This document shows positions 14,761 through 23,546 of a stretch of 64,000 nt of DNA, piece by piece; within the stretch, counting starts at the first letter, position 1; every line of letters begins with the position of its first letter. The notes beneath the pieces were generated by a model. The model was not told the DNA's origin, ran no database searches, and saw nothing but the letters and a program-made list of their open reading frames with translations. Location of the stretch: assembly GCF_040096185.1 (NCBI RefSeq), contig NZ_JBBMFF010000244.1, positions 62,001 through 126,000 on the forward strand, in the 5' to 3' direction. The position numbers and the translations under genes are program-made. The stretch comes from JAZOXB01 sp040096185. Its GTDB lineage: Bacteria > Bacillota > Clostridia > Oscillospirales > Oscillospiraceae.

Positions 14761-16066
14761 GGAAGTAAAGGCCATGCTGGAAAGCACCGAGAAAGGCAGC
14801 GTCCGCAACAGTATCCGCAACTGCCTGACCGTCTTTCAGAATGACCCGCTGCTTTCCGGGGCAATCGCAAAAAATCTGCTGACCGAGCGAGTGGACATTG
14901 TAAAGCCCATCGGCTACCACCGCATCGGCACCGCCATCACGGACACGGATATGAACTATCTGCTCCTGTATCTGGAAGAAACCTATGGGCTTACCAGTGA
15001 GAAAAAGATTACCGCCGCCATCGGGATTGTTGCCAATGAAAACGGCTACCACCCCGTCCGGGACTACCTGAACGGCCTTTCATGGGATGGGCAGGAGCGT
15101 ATCCGCTATTGCCTGCGCCACTTTCTGGGAGCCGACACCGACCAGTACACCTATGAAGCCCTGCGGCTGTTCCTGCTGGGAGCCATCCACCGGGCATTTT
15201 GCCCCGGCTGTAAATTTGAAGTCATGCTCTGTCTGGTGGGCGGTCAGGGAGCCGGGAAATCCACCTTTTTCCGGCTGCTGGCAGTAAAAGACGAGTGGTT
15301 TTCCGATGATTTGCGGAAGCTGGATGATGATAACGTGTACCGCAAGCTGCAAGGCCACTGGATTATCGAGATGTCGGAGATGATTGCCACCGCCAATGCC
15401 AAGAGCATTGAGGAAATCAAGTCATTTTTAAGCCGACAGAAGGAGGTCTATAAAATCCCATACGAAACCCACCCGGAGGACAGGCTGCGGCAATGTGTGT
15501 TCGGCGGCACTTCCAATGCCCTTGACTTCCTGCCCCTTGACCGTTCCGGCAACCGGCGCTTCCTGCCGGTCATGGTGTACCCGGAACAGGCCGAGGTTCA
15601 CATTTTGGAGGACGAAGCCGCTTCCAGAGCCTATCTTGCACAGGTCTGGGCAGAAGCCATGACGGTTTACCGCAGCGGGGATTTTAAGCTGTCTTTCAGC
15701 CCGGAAATGGTGCGCTATCTCAAAGAACACCAGCGGGATTTCATGCCGGAGGACACCAAGGCCGGGATGATACAGGCATACCTTGACCGCTATACCGGCG
15801 GCATGGTGTGTTCCAAGCAGCTTTTCAAGGAAGCCCTGAACCACCCCTTTGACGAGCCGAAGCAATGGGAAATCCGGGAAGTCAACGACATCATGAACCA
15901 TTGCGTGACGGGCTGGAATTACTTTTCCAACCCCCGTGTGTTCCCGGAATACGGCAGGCAAAAGGGCTGGGAGCGTGAAACGAAAGCAACGGACATCAGC
16001 AACGGAGCTGAAAAAATCCCGGAAGGATTTGAGGAAGTCACGGAACAGATGGAGCTTCCCTTCTGA
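14672..16066 (+). CDS. VapE-like replicative helicase/ATPase
   Basis: 464 residues from a TTG at 14672 with AAAGGAAGTG upstream, overlapping the primase gene. The C-terminal half is the virulence-associated-E ATPase domain: Walker A VGGQGAGKSTFFR (about 195), Walker-B/hydrophobic WIIEMSEM, and the conserved RQCVFGGTSN and DRSGNRRFLPV motifs. Phage and SaPI relatives are origin-dependent SF3-like helicases. The gene is followed by a GTTGCCG-repeat region that may be its target. Confidence 0.85.
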   Translation: MKDEWQSLPPKIRQAAEQTIQEAAPPRSIEEVKAMLESTEKGSVRNSIRNCLTVFQNDPLLSGAIAKNLLTERVDIVKPIGYHRIGTAITDTDMNYLLLYLEETYGLTSEKKITAAIGIVANENGYHPVRDYLNGLSWDGQERIRYCLRHFLGADTDQYTYEALRLFLLGAIHRAFCPGCKFEVMLCLVGGQGAGKSTFFRLLAVKDEWFSDDLRKLDDDNVYRKLQGHWIIEMSEMIATANAKSIEEIKSFLSRQKEVYKIPYETHPEDRLRQCVFGGTSNALDFLPLDRSGNRRFLPVMVYPEQAEVHILEDEAASRAYLAQVWAEAMTVYRSGDFKLSFSPEMVRYLKEHQRDFMPEDTKAGMIQAYLDRYTGGMVCSKQLFKEALNHPFDEPKQWEIREVNDIMNHCVTGWNYFSNPRVFPEYGRQKGWERETKATDISNGAEKIPEGFEEVTEQMELPF

Positions 16067-16078
16067 AAAATGCAGCCG

Positions 16079-16263
16079 GTTGCCGACCCTGTTGCACTCC
16101 CGTTGCCGAGCCGGTTGCCGGGAAACCCCCCGTAACTGCGGGCTTTTCCCCTTATCAGCAACCAAAACAACAGAAAAATAAAAGAAAATAAAAATAAGAG
16201 CCAAACTGCCAGACAGAGATAGTTTTCAGGTTTTTTGAAGCCCGTTGCCGGACTTCGTTGCCG
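16079..16263. repeat. GTTGCCG repeats downstream of the VapE gene
   Basis: The heptamer GTTGCCG occurs at 16079, 16102, 16114, 16244 and 16257, with a near copy GTTGCAC at 16091, all in the same direction. An AT-rich segment (16165-16200) lies between the two clusters. Short same-strand repeats flanking an AT-rich stretch next to replication genes look like an iteron origin. Recombinase binding sites are the alternative. The CCCG...CGGG hairpin with GGAAA/TTTTCC arms at about 16119-16151 may also terminate the VapE transcript. Confidence 0.5.
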
Positions 16264-16308
16264 ACCTTCTCCTTGTCTGGCTTATTCTATTATGGAGGAT
16301 AACTGCCT

Positions 16309-16506
16309 ATGGCAAAAACGAAAACAGAGATTCATGTTACCACAGTTTTTGACGGCGAACTGGACGCCACAGACGTCTTTGTGAGCCTGATTGCCCAAAA
16401 ATATGGGCAGAATACCAGCAAAGAAAATCTTGCGAAAACACAAGATTTAGAGTATAATAAGGATGAGGTTCAGAAGAACCGTGTTCCGTCTGGATTGTGC
16501 GGGTAA
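16309..16506 (+). CDS. small recombinase-associated protein
   Basis: 65 residues from ATG 16309 (TATGGAGG upstream), ending in ...RVPSGLCG six bases before the serine recombinase. I recognise the position, since Tn4451-like elements have small proteins just before the recombinase, but not a definite family. A soluble N-terminal part (TTVFDGELDATDVFVSLIAQKYG) is followed by a polar tail. It may modulate recombination direction; this is inference. Confidence 0.6.
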   Translation: MAKTKTEIHVTTVFDGELDATDVFVSLIAQKYGQNTSKENLAKTQDLEYNKDEVQKNRVPSGLCG

Positions 16507-16512
16507 ACGGTT

Positions 16513-18177
16513 ATGATGAACGGATATGAATATACAGACATGGACGCAATACTGGCAGGCAGCTTCCGGGCAGCCATCTATTGCAGGCTTTCCAAAGACG
16601 ATGACCTTGACGGGGAGAGCGCCAGTATTGCCAACCAGCGGGATATGCTGGAAAAATACTGCGAAAAGCAGGGATGGGAGGTTGTGGCAGTCTATCAGGA
16701 CGATGGCTACACGGGGCTGAACATGGAGCGCCCCGACCTGAAACGGATGCTCAAAGCCATCGAGCGCAGGCAGATAAACCTTGTCATAACGAAAGATTTA
16801 TCGAGGTTGGGCAGAAATTATTTGCAGACCGGCACACTCATTGAGGACTTCTTTCCCCGCCACGGCGTCCGCTATATCGCCATGAATGACGGTATCGACA
16901 CCATGCGGGAGAATAACGACATTGCGCCGTTCAAGAACATCCTCAACGAGATGTACAGCAAGGATATTTCCAAGAAGGTACATTCCTCTTACCTTCTGAA
17001 AGCCCAGCAAGGCCAGTTTACCGGCTGTATCGCCCCTTTCGGGTATCAGAAAGACCCGGAGGACAAAAACCATCTGCTGGTGGACGAGGAAACCGCCCCC
17101 ATTGTCCGGCAAATCTTCCGCTGGGCGCTGGAAGGACACGGCCCGAACTTTATCCGGCGCAGGCTGGAAGAACAGAAGGTGCCTTGCCCTACATGGTGGA
17201 ACCGGGAACGGGGCTTCCGCAATGTCCGCACTAAATGGGAAAAGAAAGACCCGGTAAACGGGCGGTATATGTGGGATTTTTCGGTAATCAAGGACATCCT
17301 GATGAATCCCGTCTATACCGGGGCTATCGCTTCCCAGAAGAAGGACTACCGCTTCAAAATCGGCACCATCGGGGAAAAAAAGCCGCAGGACTGGATTGTG
17401 GTGGAGGAACGGCATGAGCCGATTGTTGACCGCAAGAGCTTTGACATCGTGCAGGACAAGCTGAAATCCCGGCAGCGTTCCCGCCAGACCGGGGAAATCA
17501 GCCTGTTTGCGGGGCTTCTCAAATGTGGCGAGTGTGGGAAATCACTGACTATCCGCTACACCAACGACAAGCACCCGAAGCAGATTTATTCCTGTAAGAC
17601 CTATAATGCCTATGGGAAACAGCACTGTACCCAGCACCGTGTGGAGTACGAAACCCTTTACCGCCTTGTGCTGAACAAAATCCGGGAATGTGCGAAGGCC
17701 GCCCTGATGGACGGGGAAGCTGTTGCCGGACGGCTTACCAACACCTGTGAAGCCGAGCAGAAAGGCCAGCGGGAAGCGTTGGAGCGTTCCCTGACGAAGC
17801 ACGAGGAACGGATTGAGGTACTGGAAAAAATGGTGCTGCGGCTCTATGAGGACATGGTTGCCGGACGTATCAGCGAAGCAAACTTCAATCTCATTCTGGA
17901 TAAGACGCAGAAGGAACAGGCTGAACTAAAGGAACGGGTTGAACAGGGGCGCAGGAAGCTGGCTGATGAAATCCGCCTTGCCGTGGACGCCAAGCAATGG
18001 GTGGACGCCATTCAGGAATACGCCGACATCACGGAGCTGGACGCTGCCACCCTCAACCGTCTGATTAAAGAAATCGTTGTCCATGAACACATCGACAGCG
18101 ATAAGACACGACACATTTCTATTGAAATTCATTTTAATCTCAAACCCATCCCGGAGGTGGAACAGGTCACGGCCTGA
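16513..18177 (+). CDS. large serine recombinase (TnpX-like) of the IME
   Basis: 554 residues. The resolvase domain has the catalytic Ser in AIYCRLSKDDD (Ser27) and the Arg-rich LSRLGRNYLQ. A recombinase domain (APFGYQKDPEDKNHLLVDEETAPIVRQIFRWA) and a zinc ribbon (LKCGECGKSLTIRY...YSCKTYNAYGKQHC) follow. A coiled coil (about 405-500) comes next and a short C-terminal segment ends the protein. It would integrate and excise the IME between short att sites sharing a dinucleotide. It ends less than 100 bases from the interrupted maff2 remnant, so this enzyme is the likely cause of that insertion. Confidence 0.92.
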   Translation: MMNGYEYTDMDAILAGSFRAAIYCRLSKDDDLDGESASIANQRDMLEKYCEKQGWEVVAVYQDDGYTGLNMERPDLKRMLKAIERRQINLVITKDLSRLGRNYLQTGTLIEDFFPRHGVRYIAMNDGIDTMRENNDIAPFKNILNEMYSKDISKKVHSSYLLKAQQGQFTGCIAPFGYQKDPEDKNHLLVDEETAPIVRQIFRWALEGHGPNFIRRRLEEQKVPCPTWWNRERGFRNVRTKWEKKDPVNGRYMWDFSVIKDILMNPVYTGAIASQKKDYRFKIGTIGEKKPQDWIVVEERHEPIVDRKSFDIVQDKLKSRQRSRQTGEISLFAGLLKCGECGKSLTIRYTNDKHPKQIYSCKTYNAYGKQHCTQHRVEYETLYRLVLNKIRECAKAALMDGEAVAGRLTNTCEAEQKGQREALERSLTKHEERIEVLEKMVLRLYEDMVAGRISEANFNLILDKTQKEQAELKERVEQGRRKLADEIRLAVDAKQWVDAIQEYADITELDAATLNRLIKEIVVHEHIDSDKTRHISIEIHFNLKPIPEVEQVTA

Positions 18178-18269
18178 CCTGTTCCCGCCGGGGCGGTTCT
18201 AAAAAAATTCCATAAATTTCTTGACACGCCGCCGCCCGCCATCGAGCAGAGTTTTACACCTATTTTGGT
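18178..18269. other. right end of the IME (att region)
   Basis: 92 bases after the recombinase stop. The sequence ACACCTATTTTGG ends here and the maff2 reading frame resumes with GGT/ATG-AAA-CAG. By comparison with the intact maff2 copies at 44472 and 44782, the crossover should be close to 18268, possibly at a GG dinucleotide. A GCCGCCGCCCGCC run at 18227-18240 may be a recombinase arm. Confidence 0.5.
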
Positions 18270-18350
18270 ATGAAACAGCTCATGGCGGGCGGCGGCGTCG
18301 CTTTGATCGGCGGCACCCTTGTTCCCCTGCTTTCTCAACTTTTTGGATAA
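18270..18350 (+). pseudogene. 3' remnant of ICE1 maff2, cut by the IME
   Basis: The last 26 codons (KQLMAGGGVALIGGTLVPLLSQLFG) match the C-terminus of the two intact Maff2-family proteins of ICE2. The 5' part (about 45 codons with the signal-like first membrane segment) is absent and is not found on the left side of the IME within this window. Maff2 proteins are short, two-helix membrane proteins of Tn1549-like elements, possibly pilin-like. Transfer by ICE1 would presumably need another copy. Confidence 0.85.
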
Positions 18351-18372
18351 TGCCTAAAACAAATACCACCCG

Positions 18373-18402
18373 CCGCGCCCTCTCGGAAACGGGAGGGCGC
18401 GG
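18373..18402 (+). terminator. GC-rich hairpin between maff2 and the VirB6-like gene
   Basis: CCGCGCCCTC (18373-18382) pairs exactly with GAGGGCGCGG (18393-18402) around TCGGAAACGG. No U-run follows and the AAAGGAGGG ribosome site starts immediately after. It is therefore more likely an RNA-stability or processing hairpin that sets the maff2/virB6 ratio than a true terminator. Confidence 0.5.
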
Positions 18403-18420
18403 GAAAGGAGGGATTAACTT

Positions 18421-19284
18421 TTGATATGGCAGATGATTGAAGATTGGTTTCGCGGCATTTTGACAGACGGGATTTTATCGAACCTTTCCGGCTTGTTTGA
18501 CAGCGTAAATACAGAGGTTGGAGAAATCGCAACACAAGTCGGCACGACCCCCGCCGGGTGGAACGCGGGCATATTCAACATGATACGCAGCCTTTCGGAA
18601 AACGTCATTGTACCGATTGCGGGCGTTATCATTACCTTTGTCATGTGCTACGAACTAATCCAGCTTGTAATTGAAAAAAACAATCTGCACGATCTCGACA
18701 CTTGGATATTTTTCAAGTGGATTTTCAAAACCTTTGTCGCGGTGCTGCTGGTAACAAATACTTGGAACATCGTCATGGGTGTTTTCGATATTACGCAGAG
18801 CGTCGTCAACGACAGCGCGGGCGTTATCATATCCGACACCAGCATAGATATTGCAACCGTTATCACCGACATAGAAGCAAAGCTGGACGCTATGAGCGTC
18901 GGCGGGCTTTTGGGGCTATGGTTTCAATCCCTCTTTGTAGGGCTTACCATGAAAGCCCTCTCTATCTGCATTATGCTTGTGGTGTACGGGCGCATGATTG
19001 AAATATACCTTGTAACGAGTATCGCCCCTATCCCCGTTGCGACAATGGTAAATCACGAATGGGGCGGCATGGGACAGAACTATTTGAAATCCTTGCTTGC
19101 CCTCGGTTTCCAAGCGTTTTTAATCCTTGTGTGCGTCGGCATTTACGCGGTTTTGATACAGACAATCGCAGCAACCGACGATATATCCGGCGCGATCTGG
19201 TCTTGCATGGGCTATACCGTCCTCTTGTGCTTTACGCTTTTCAAGACGGGAAGCCTTGCAAAGAGCGTCTTTTCGGCGCATTAA
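18421..19284 (+). CDS. VirB6/TrbL-like conjugation membrane protein (ICE1)
   Basis: 287 residues from TTG 18421, with AAAGGAGGG 8 bases upstream. An amphipathic N-terminus is followed by about six membrane helices (e.g. ENVIVPIAGVIITFVMCYELIQLV, FFKWIFKTFVAVLLVTNTW, LSICIMLVVYGRMIEIYLV, FLILVCVGIYAVLIQTIAA). The family is the ICE-encoded polytopic scaffold of the inner-membrane channel. It is collinear with, and closely similar to, the ICE2 protein at 45037. Confidence 0.85.
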   Translation: MIWQMIEDWFRGILTDGILSNLSGLFDSVNTEVGEIATQVGTTPAGWNAGIFNMIRSLSENVIVPIAGVIITFVMCYELIQLVIEKNNLHDLDTWIFFKWIFKTFVAVLLVTNTWNIVMGVFDITQSVVNDSAGVIISDTSIDIATVITDIEAKLDAMSVGGLLGLWFQSLFVGLTMKALSICIMLVVYGRMIEIYLVTSIAPIPVATMVNHEWGGMGQNYLKSLLALGFQAFLILVCVGIYAVLIQTIAATDDISGAIWSCMGYTVLLCFTLFKTGSLAKSVFSAH

Positions 19285-19294
19285 GGGGGCGGGA

Positions 19295-19843
19295 ATGAAA
19301 AAATATAAAATCATTTACGCAGATCCCCCGTGGCGGTATGAACGAAGCAAGGTACAGGGAGCAGCGGAAAAGCACTATCCCACTATGAGCATTGAGGAAC
19401 TATGCGCTTTACCTATCAAGGAAATTGCGGACAAGGACTGTATTTTATTCCTATGGGCGACGTTCCCGCAGCTTAAAGAAGCGTTGCAGTTAATCAAGGC
19501 TTGGGGCTTTATCTATAAATCCGTTGCCTTTGTATGGTTAAAGCAAAATCGGAAATCGCCCACTTGGTTTTATGGCTTGGGCTTTTGGACGCGAGGAAAT
19601 GCGGAAATCTGCTTGCTTGCTACCAAAGGACACCCGAAGCGGCAATCAAACAAGGTACATCAATTTATTATTTCCCCCGTCGAGCAGCACAGCAAAAAGC
19701 CGGATATAACGCGGGAAAAGATACTTGCCCTTATGGGCGACCTACCGCGTATTGAACTGTTCGCAAGGCAGCATACCCCCGGTTGGGACGTATGGGGAAA
19801 TGAAATCGCAAGCGACATACGGTTTGCCGGAAAGGAGGTTTGA
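19295..19843 (+). CDS. MT-A70 family adenine methyltransferase (ICE1)
   Basis: 182 residues from ATG 19295 (GGGGGCGGG upstream). It has the catalytic DPPW (IIYADPPWRYERS), an AdoMet-fold core (DCILFLWATFPQL), and the C-terminal NAEICLLATKG, LPRIELFARQ and WDVWGNE motifs. MT-A70 enzymes of mobile elements methylate adenine N6 in DNA and could protect the incoming strand from restriction. It lies between two secretion genes in both ICEs, which suggests a conserved role during transfer. Confidence 0.88.
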   Translation: MKKYKIIYADPPWRYERSKVQGAAEKHYPTMSIEELCALPIKEIADKDCILFLWATFPQLKEALQLIKAWGFIYKSVAFVWLKQNRKSPTWFYGLGFWTRGNAEICLLATKGHPKRQSNKVHQFIISPVEQHSKKPDITREKILALMGDLPRIELFARQHTPGWDVWGNEIASDIRFAGKEV

Positions 19844-19844
19844 A

Positions 19845-20237
19845 ATGGCGTATGTAACCGTCCCAAAGGATTTAACCAAAATCAAGAGCAAGGTAATGTT
19901 TAACCTTACCAAACGGCAGTTAATTTGTTTCGGCGCGGCGGTGGCTATCGGCTTACCGCTTTTCTTTTTGACAAAGGACAGCGCGGGAACGACAACGGCG
20001 GCTTTGTGCATGGTGCTTGCCATGCTGCCTATGTTTCTACTCGCCATGTATGAGAAGAACGGGCAACCGCTGGAAGTGATTATACGGCAATTTGTGGAAG
20101 TGAAGTTTCTTCGCCCCAAAGAGCGACCTTATCAGACCAACAATTTTTATGCCGCCCTTGCGCGGCAGGAGCGATTAGATAAGGAGGTACGGGCGATTGT
20201 CAAAGGAAAAGGGAAAGACCCAAAACGAAAAGCGTAA
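19845..20237 (+). CDS. PrgI family conjugation protein (ICE1)
   Basis: 130 residues from ATG 19845, with AAAGGAGG upstream. The N-terminus VTVPKDLTKIKSKVMFNLTKRQLICF is the PrgI signature. Two adjacent membrane helices follow (GAAVAIGLPLFFLTK and TTAALCMVLAMLPMFLLAMYE), then a basic cytoplasmic tail. PrgI-like proteins are small VirB3-type subunits tied to VirB4. The VirB4 gene starts 41 bases inside this gene. Confidence 0.9.
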   Translation: MAYVTVPKDLTKIKSKVMFNLTKRQLICFGAAVAIGLPLFFLTKDSAGTTTAALCMVLAMLPMFLLAMYEKNGQPLEVIIRQFVEVKFLRPKERPYQTNNFYAALARQERLDKEVRAIVKGKGKDPKRKA

Positions 20238-22593
20238 ACTTACGCGACAGGAAAAGAAACAGATCGACGCGCTTATCCGGCAGGCAAAGGGCGACGGGAA
20301 GCCCCATACGGCGCAGGACAGCATACCGTTTGAGCGAATGTATAAGGACGGGATTTGCCGCCTTGCAAACGGGCGGTATTCCAAGTGCATAGAGTTTGAG
20401 GACATCAACTATCAGCTTGCGCAGCCGGACGACAAGACCGCCATTTTTGAAGCCCTTTGCGATATGTATAATTCCTTTGACGCTTCTATTGGCGTGCAGC
20501 TTTCCCTAATCAGCCGCCATGCGAACAAGGACGATTTTAAAAGCAGTATCACGATTGCCCCGCAGAATGACGACTTTGACAGTATCAGAGCCGAATACAC
20601 CGAAATGCTTAGGACGCAGCTTGAACGGGGCAACAACGGGCTTATCAAGACAAAGTTCCTCACCTTTACCATTGAAGCAAAGGATATTAAATCGGCGCGG
20701 GCGCGGCTTGCCCGTATCGAAACGGACACCCTCAACCATTTTAAGGTAATGGGCGCGGCGGCGCGGGTGCTGGACGGGAAGCAGCGTCTTGAAGTGCTGC
20801 ATGGGCTGTTCCACCCGGACGGGGAACGCTTTAATTTTGCGTGGGAATGGCTACCCGCAAGCGGCCTTTCCGTCAAAGACTTTATTGCCCCGTCCTCTTT
20901 CCGCTTTGGCGACGGGCGAATGTTCCAAATGGGCGAGAAGTACGGCGCAGTTTCCTTTTTGCAGATTGCCGCGCCGGAACTTTCCGACCGTATGCTTGCC
21001 GACTTTATGGAAGCGGAAAACGGGATTGTCGTCAATCTGCACATTCAGAGTATCGACCACAACGAAGCGATCAAGACCATTAAGCGCAAGATAACCGACC
21101 TTGACCGCATGAAAATCGAGGAACAGAAAAAAGCAATCCGCAGCGGCTACGATATGGATATAATCCCGTCCGACCTTGCCACATACGGCGGCGAAGCGAA
21201 AAACCTTTTGCGGGATTTGCAGAGCCGGAACGAGCGAATGTTTTTACTTACCTTGCTTGTGCTGAATATCGCGGACACCAAGCAGAAATTGGATAACGAC
21301 GTATTTCAGGCTGCAAGTATCGCGCAGAAATACAACTGTATGCTCACCCGCCTTGACTACCGGCAGGAACAGGGGCTTATGTCCTCTATCCCGTTGGGGG
21401 AAAACCTAATCCATATCCAGCGGGGCTTGACGACTTCCAGCACCGCTATTTTCGTCCCCTTTACGGTACAAGAGCTGTTCCAAAGCGGCGAAGCGTTGTA
21501 TTACGGCTTAAACGCCCTTTCCAACAACATGATTTTGTGCGACCGGAAGCGGCTGAAAAACCCTAACGGCCTTATTCTCGGCACACCGGGAAGCGGCAAG
21601 AGTTTTTCGGCTAAACGCGAGATCACCAATGCTTTCCTTATTACCGCAGACGATATTATCATTTGCGACCCCGAAGCCGAATATTACCCCCTTGTGGAAC
21701 GGCTGAAAGGACAGGTTATCAAGGTTTCGCAGAACAGCACGCAGTACATCAACCCGATGGATATTAACCTCAATTACAGCGAGGGCGACACGCCCATAGC
21801 GTTAAAGAGTGATTTTATCCTTTCCTTTTGTGAGTTGATTATGGGCGGCAAAAACGGGCTGGAAGCGGTTGAAAAGACCTTGATTGACCGCGCCGTTATC
21901 AGCGTGTACCGCAGCTACCTTGCAGACCCGAAGCCGGAAAATATGCCGATATTGGGCGACCTCTACAACGAGATTAGGAAGCAGCCGGAAAAGGAAGCGC
22001 AGCGTATCGCGTCGGCATTGGAACTGTATGTAAACGGCAGCTTGAACCTGTTTAACCACCGCACAAACGTTGACATTCACAACCGCCTTGTCTGCTTTGA
22101 CATTAAGGAACTCGGCACCCAGCTTAAAAAAGTCGGTATGCTCATTATCCAAGACCAAGTGTGGAACCGCGTAACGCTCAACCGCAGCGAGGGCAAGGCG
22201 ACGCGGTACTACATCGACGAGTTTCATTTGCTCTTGAAAGAGGAACAGACCGCCGCCTATTCCGTTGAAATATGGAAAAGATTTAGAAAATGGGGCGGTA
22301 TTCCGACAGGTATCACGCAGAACGTCAAAGACCTTTTGACGAGCAGAGAAGTTTCAAACGTTTTTGAAAACAGCGATTTTGTCTATATGCTCAACCAAGC
22401 GCAGGGCGACCGGGAAATCCTTGCAAAGCAGCTTAACATTTCGCAGCAGCAAATGACCTATGTAACCCATTCCGACGCGGGCGAGGGGCTTATTTTCTAT
22501 GGCAACGTCATTTTGCCGTTTATTGACCGTTTCCCGCAGGACACAGAACTCTACCGCGTGATGACGACCAAACCCGGCGAGGTGTCGGCATGA
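20197..22593 (+). CDS. VirB4-like conjugation ATPase (ICE1)
   Basis: 798 residues from TTG 20197 (AAGGAGG upstream). The conserved N-terminal VirB4 region (CIEFEDINYQLAQPDDKTAIFE) precedes the ATPase domain with Walker A GTPGSGKSFSAKRE (about 460), Walker B DIIICDPEAEYY and TRYYIDEFHLLL, and the HerA-like arginine region near WGGIPTGITQNV. It energises the type IV secretion channel at the membrane. It is very similar to the ICE2 copy at 46828. Confidence 0.93.
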   Translation: MSKEKGKTQNEKRKLTRQEKKQIDALIRQAKGDGKPHTAQDSIPFERMYKDGICRLANGRYSKCIEFEDINYQLAQPDDKTAIFEALCDMYNSFDASIGVQLSLISRHANKDDFKSSITIAPQNDDFDSIRAEYTEMLRTQLERGNNGLIKTKFLTFTIEAKDIKSARARLARIETDTLNHFKVMGAAARVLDGKQRLEVLHGLFHPDGERFNFAWEWLPASGLSVKDFIAPSSFRFGDGRMFQMGEKYGAVSFLQIAAPELSDRMLADFMEAENGIVVNLHIQSIDHNEAIKTIKRKITDLDRMKIEEQKKAIRSGYDMDIIPSDLATYGGEAKNLLRDLQSRNERMFLLTLLVLNIADTKQKLDNDVFQAASIAQKYNCMLTRLDYRQEQGLMSSIPLGENLIHIQRGLTTSSTAIFVPFTVQELFQSGEALYYGLNALSNNMILCDRKRLKNPNGLILGTPGSGKSFSAKREITNAFLITADDIIICDPEAEYYPLVERLKGQVIKVSQNSTQYINPMDINLNYSEGDTPIALKSDFILSFCELIMGGKNGLEAVEKTLIDRAVISVYRSYLADPKPENMPILGDLYNEIRKQPEKEAQRIASALELYVNGSLNLFNHRTNVDIHNRLVCFDIKELGTQLKKVGMLIIQDQVWNRVTLNRSEGKATRYYIDEFHLLLKEEQTAAYSVEIWKRFRKWGGIPTGITQNVKDLLTSREVSNVFENSDFVYMLNQAQGDREILAKQLNISQQQMTYVTHSDAGEGLIFYGNVILPFIDRFPQDTELYRVMTTKPGEVSA

Positions 22594-23546
22594 GGATAGA
22601 AACGGATAAAATCTATTGCGGCGACAGCTTGCAGGTGCTTCAAGCCTTGCCGGAAAACTGTATTGACTGTTGCGTAACGTCCCCGCCCTACTACGGCTTG
22701 CGGGACTACGGCGCAGACGGGCAGATAGGGCGGGAAGCAACGCCGGAGGAATACGTTTCCCGCATTACGGCGGTTTTCCATGAGGTAAAGCGGGTGCTTA
22801 CGCCGGAGGGCACTTGTTGGCTGAATATCGCGGACACTTATTGCGGCACAGGCAGCAAAGCCGGACACCAAGACCCGAAATATCCCAAAGGCAGGAACGG
22901 GCAGCAAGTGGCGGTAAACCACCGCGCCCCCGGCTGCAAGCCGAAAGATTTAATCGGTATTCCGTGGCTTGTAGCCCTTGCCTTGCGGGGCGACGGTTGG
23001 TATTTGCGCAGTTCTATCATTTGGCACAAAACAAACCCCATGCCGGAAAGCACGCGGGACAGGCCGACCCGCTGCTATGAATATGTGTTTCTGCTTACCA
23101 AGTCAAAGAAGTATTATTACGATTGGCAAGCAGTAGCCGAGCCGATAGCCCCCACAACGGCGGGGCGGCTGAAAAGCGGAGTTAGCAAAGGAAATAAGTA
23201 TAACGTTACTGTTCCGGGGCAAAACCAACCGCAGAAAATCAACCGCCCCCGCGAAAAGGGCGCATACGCCGACGAGTTGATTTCTCCCGTCCGCAGCCGC
23301 CGCAACGTTTGGCAGATTAACAATGTCGGCTATCATGGCGGGCATTTCGCAGCGTTCCCGCCGAAACTTGCGGAAACGTGCATTTTGGCGGGCTGTCCCA
23401 TCGGCGGGATTGTCCTTGACCCCTTTTTCGGCAGCGGCACGACGGGCATGGTAGCAAAACGGCTTAACCGCCGCTATATCGGCATTGAGTTAAACCCCGA
23501 CTATTGCGAACTTGCAAAACAGCGGATTGGAGGTGATGAAGATTGA
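22590..23546 (+). CDS. beta-class DNA methyltransferase (ICE1)
   Basis: 318 residues. The order of motifs is beta-class: catalytic TSPPYYGLRDYG near residue 34 and AdoMet-binding DPFFGSGTTGMVAKRL near 285, with a variable target-recognition region between. The S/T-S-P-P-Y form fits N4-cytosine or N6-adenine methylation. No restriction enzyme gene is next to it, so it is an orphan modification enzyme, probably antirestriction. ATG overlaps the VirB4 stop by 4 bases. Confidence 0.9.
   Translation: MRIETDKIYCGDSLQVLQALPENCIDCCVTSPPYYGLRDYGADGQIGREATPEEYVSRITAVFHEVKRVLTPEGTCWLNIADTYCGTGSKAGHQDPKYPKGRNGQQVAVNHRAPGCKPKDLIGIPWLVALALRGDGWYLRSSIIWHKTNPMPESTRDRPTRCYEYVFLLTKSKKYYYDWQAVAEPIAPTTAGRLKSGVSKGNKYNVTVPGQNQPQKINRPREKGAYADELISPVRSRRNVWQINNVGYHGGHFAAFPPKLAETCILAGCPIGGIVLDPFFGSGTTGMVAKRLNRRYIGIELNPDYCELAKQRIGGDED

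Noticed and set aside
22590..23546. Type II restriction-modification system
   Set aside because: The methyltransferase has no endonuclease neighbour and sits in a secretion operon in both ICEs; it is better read as an orphan enzyme.
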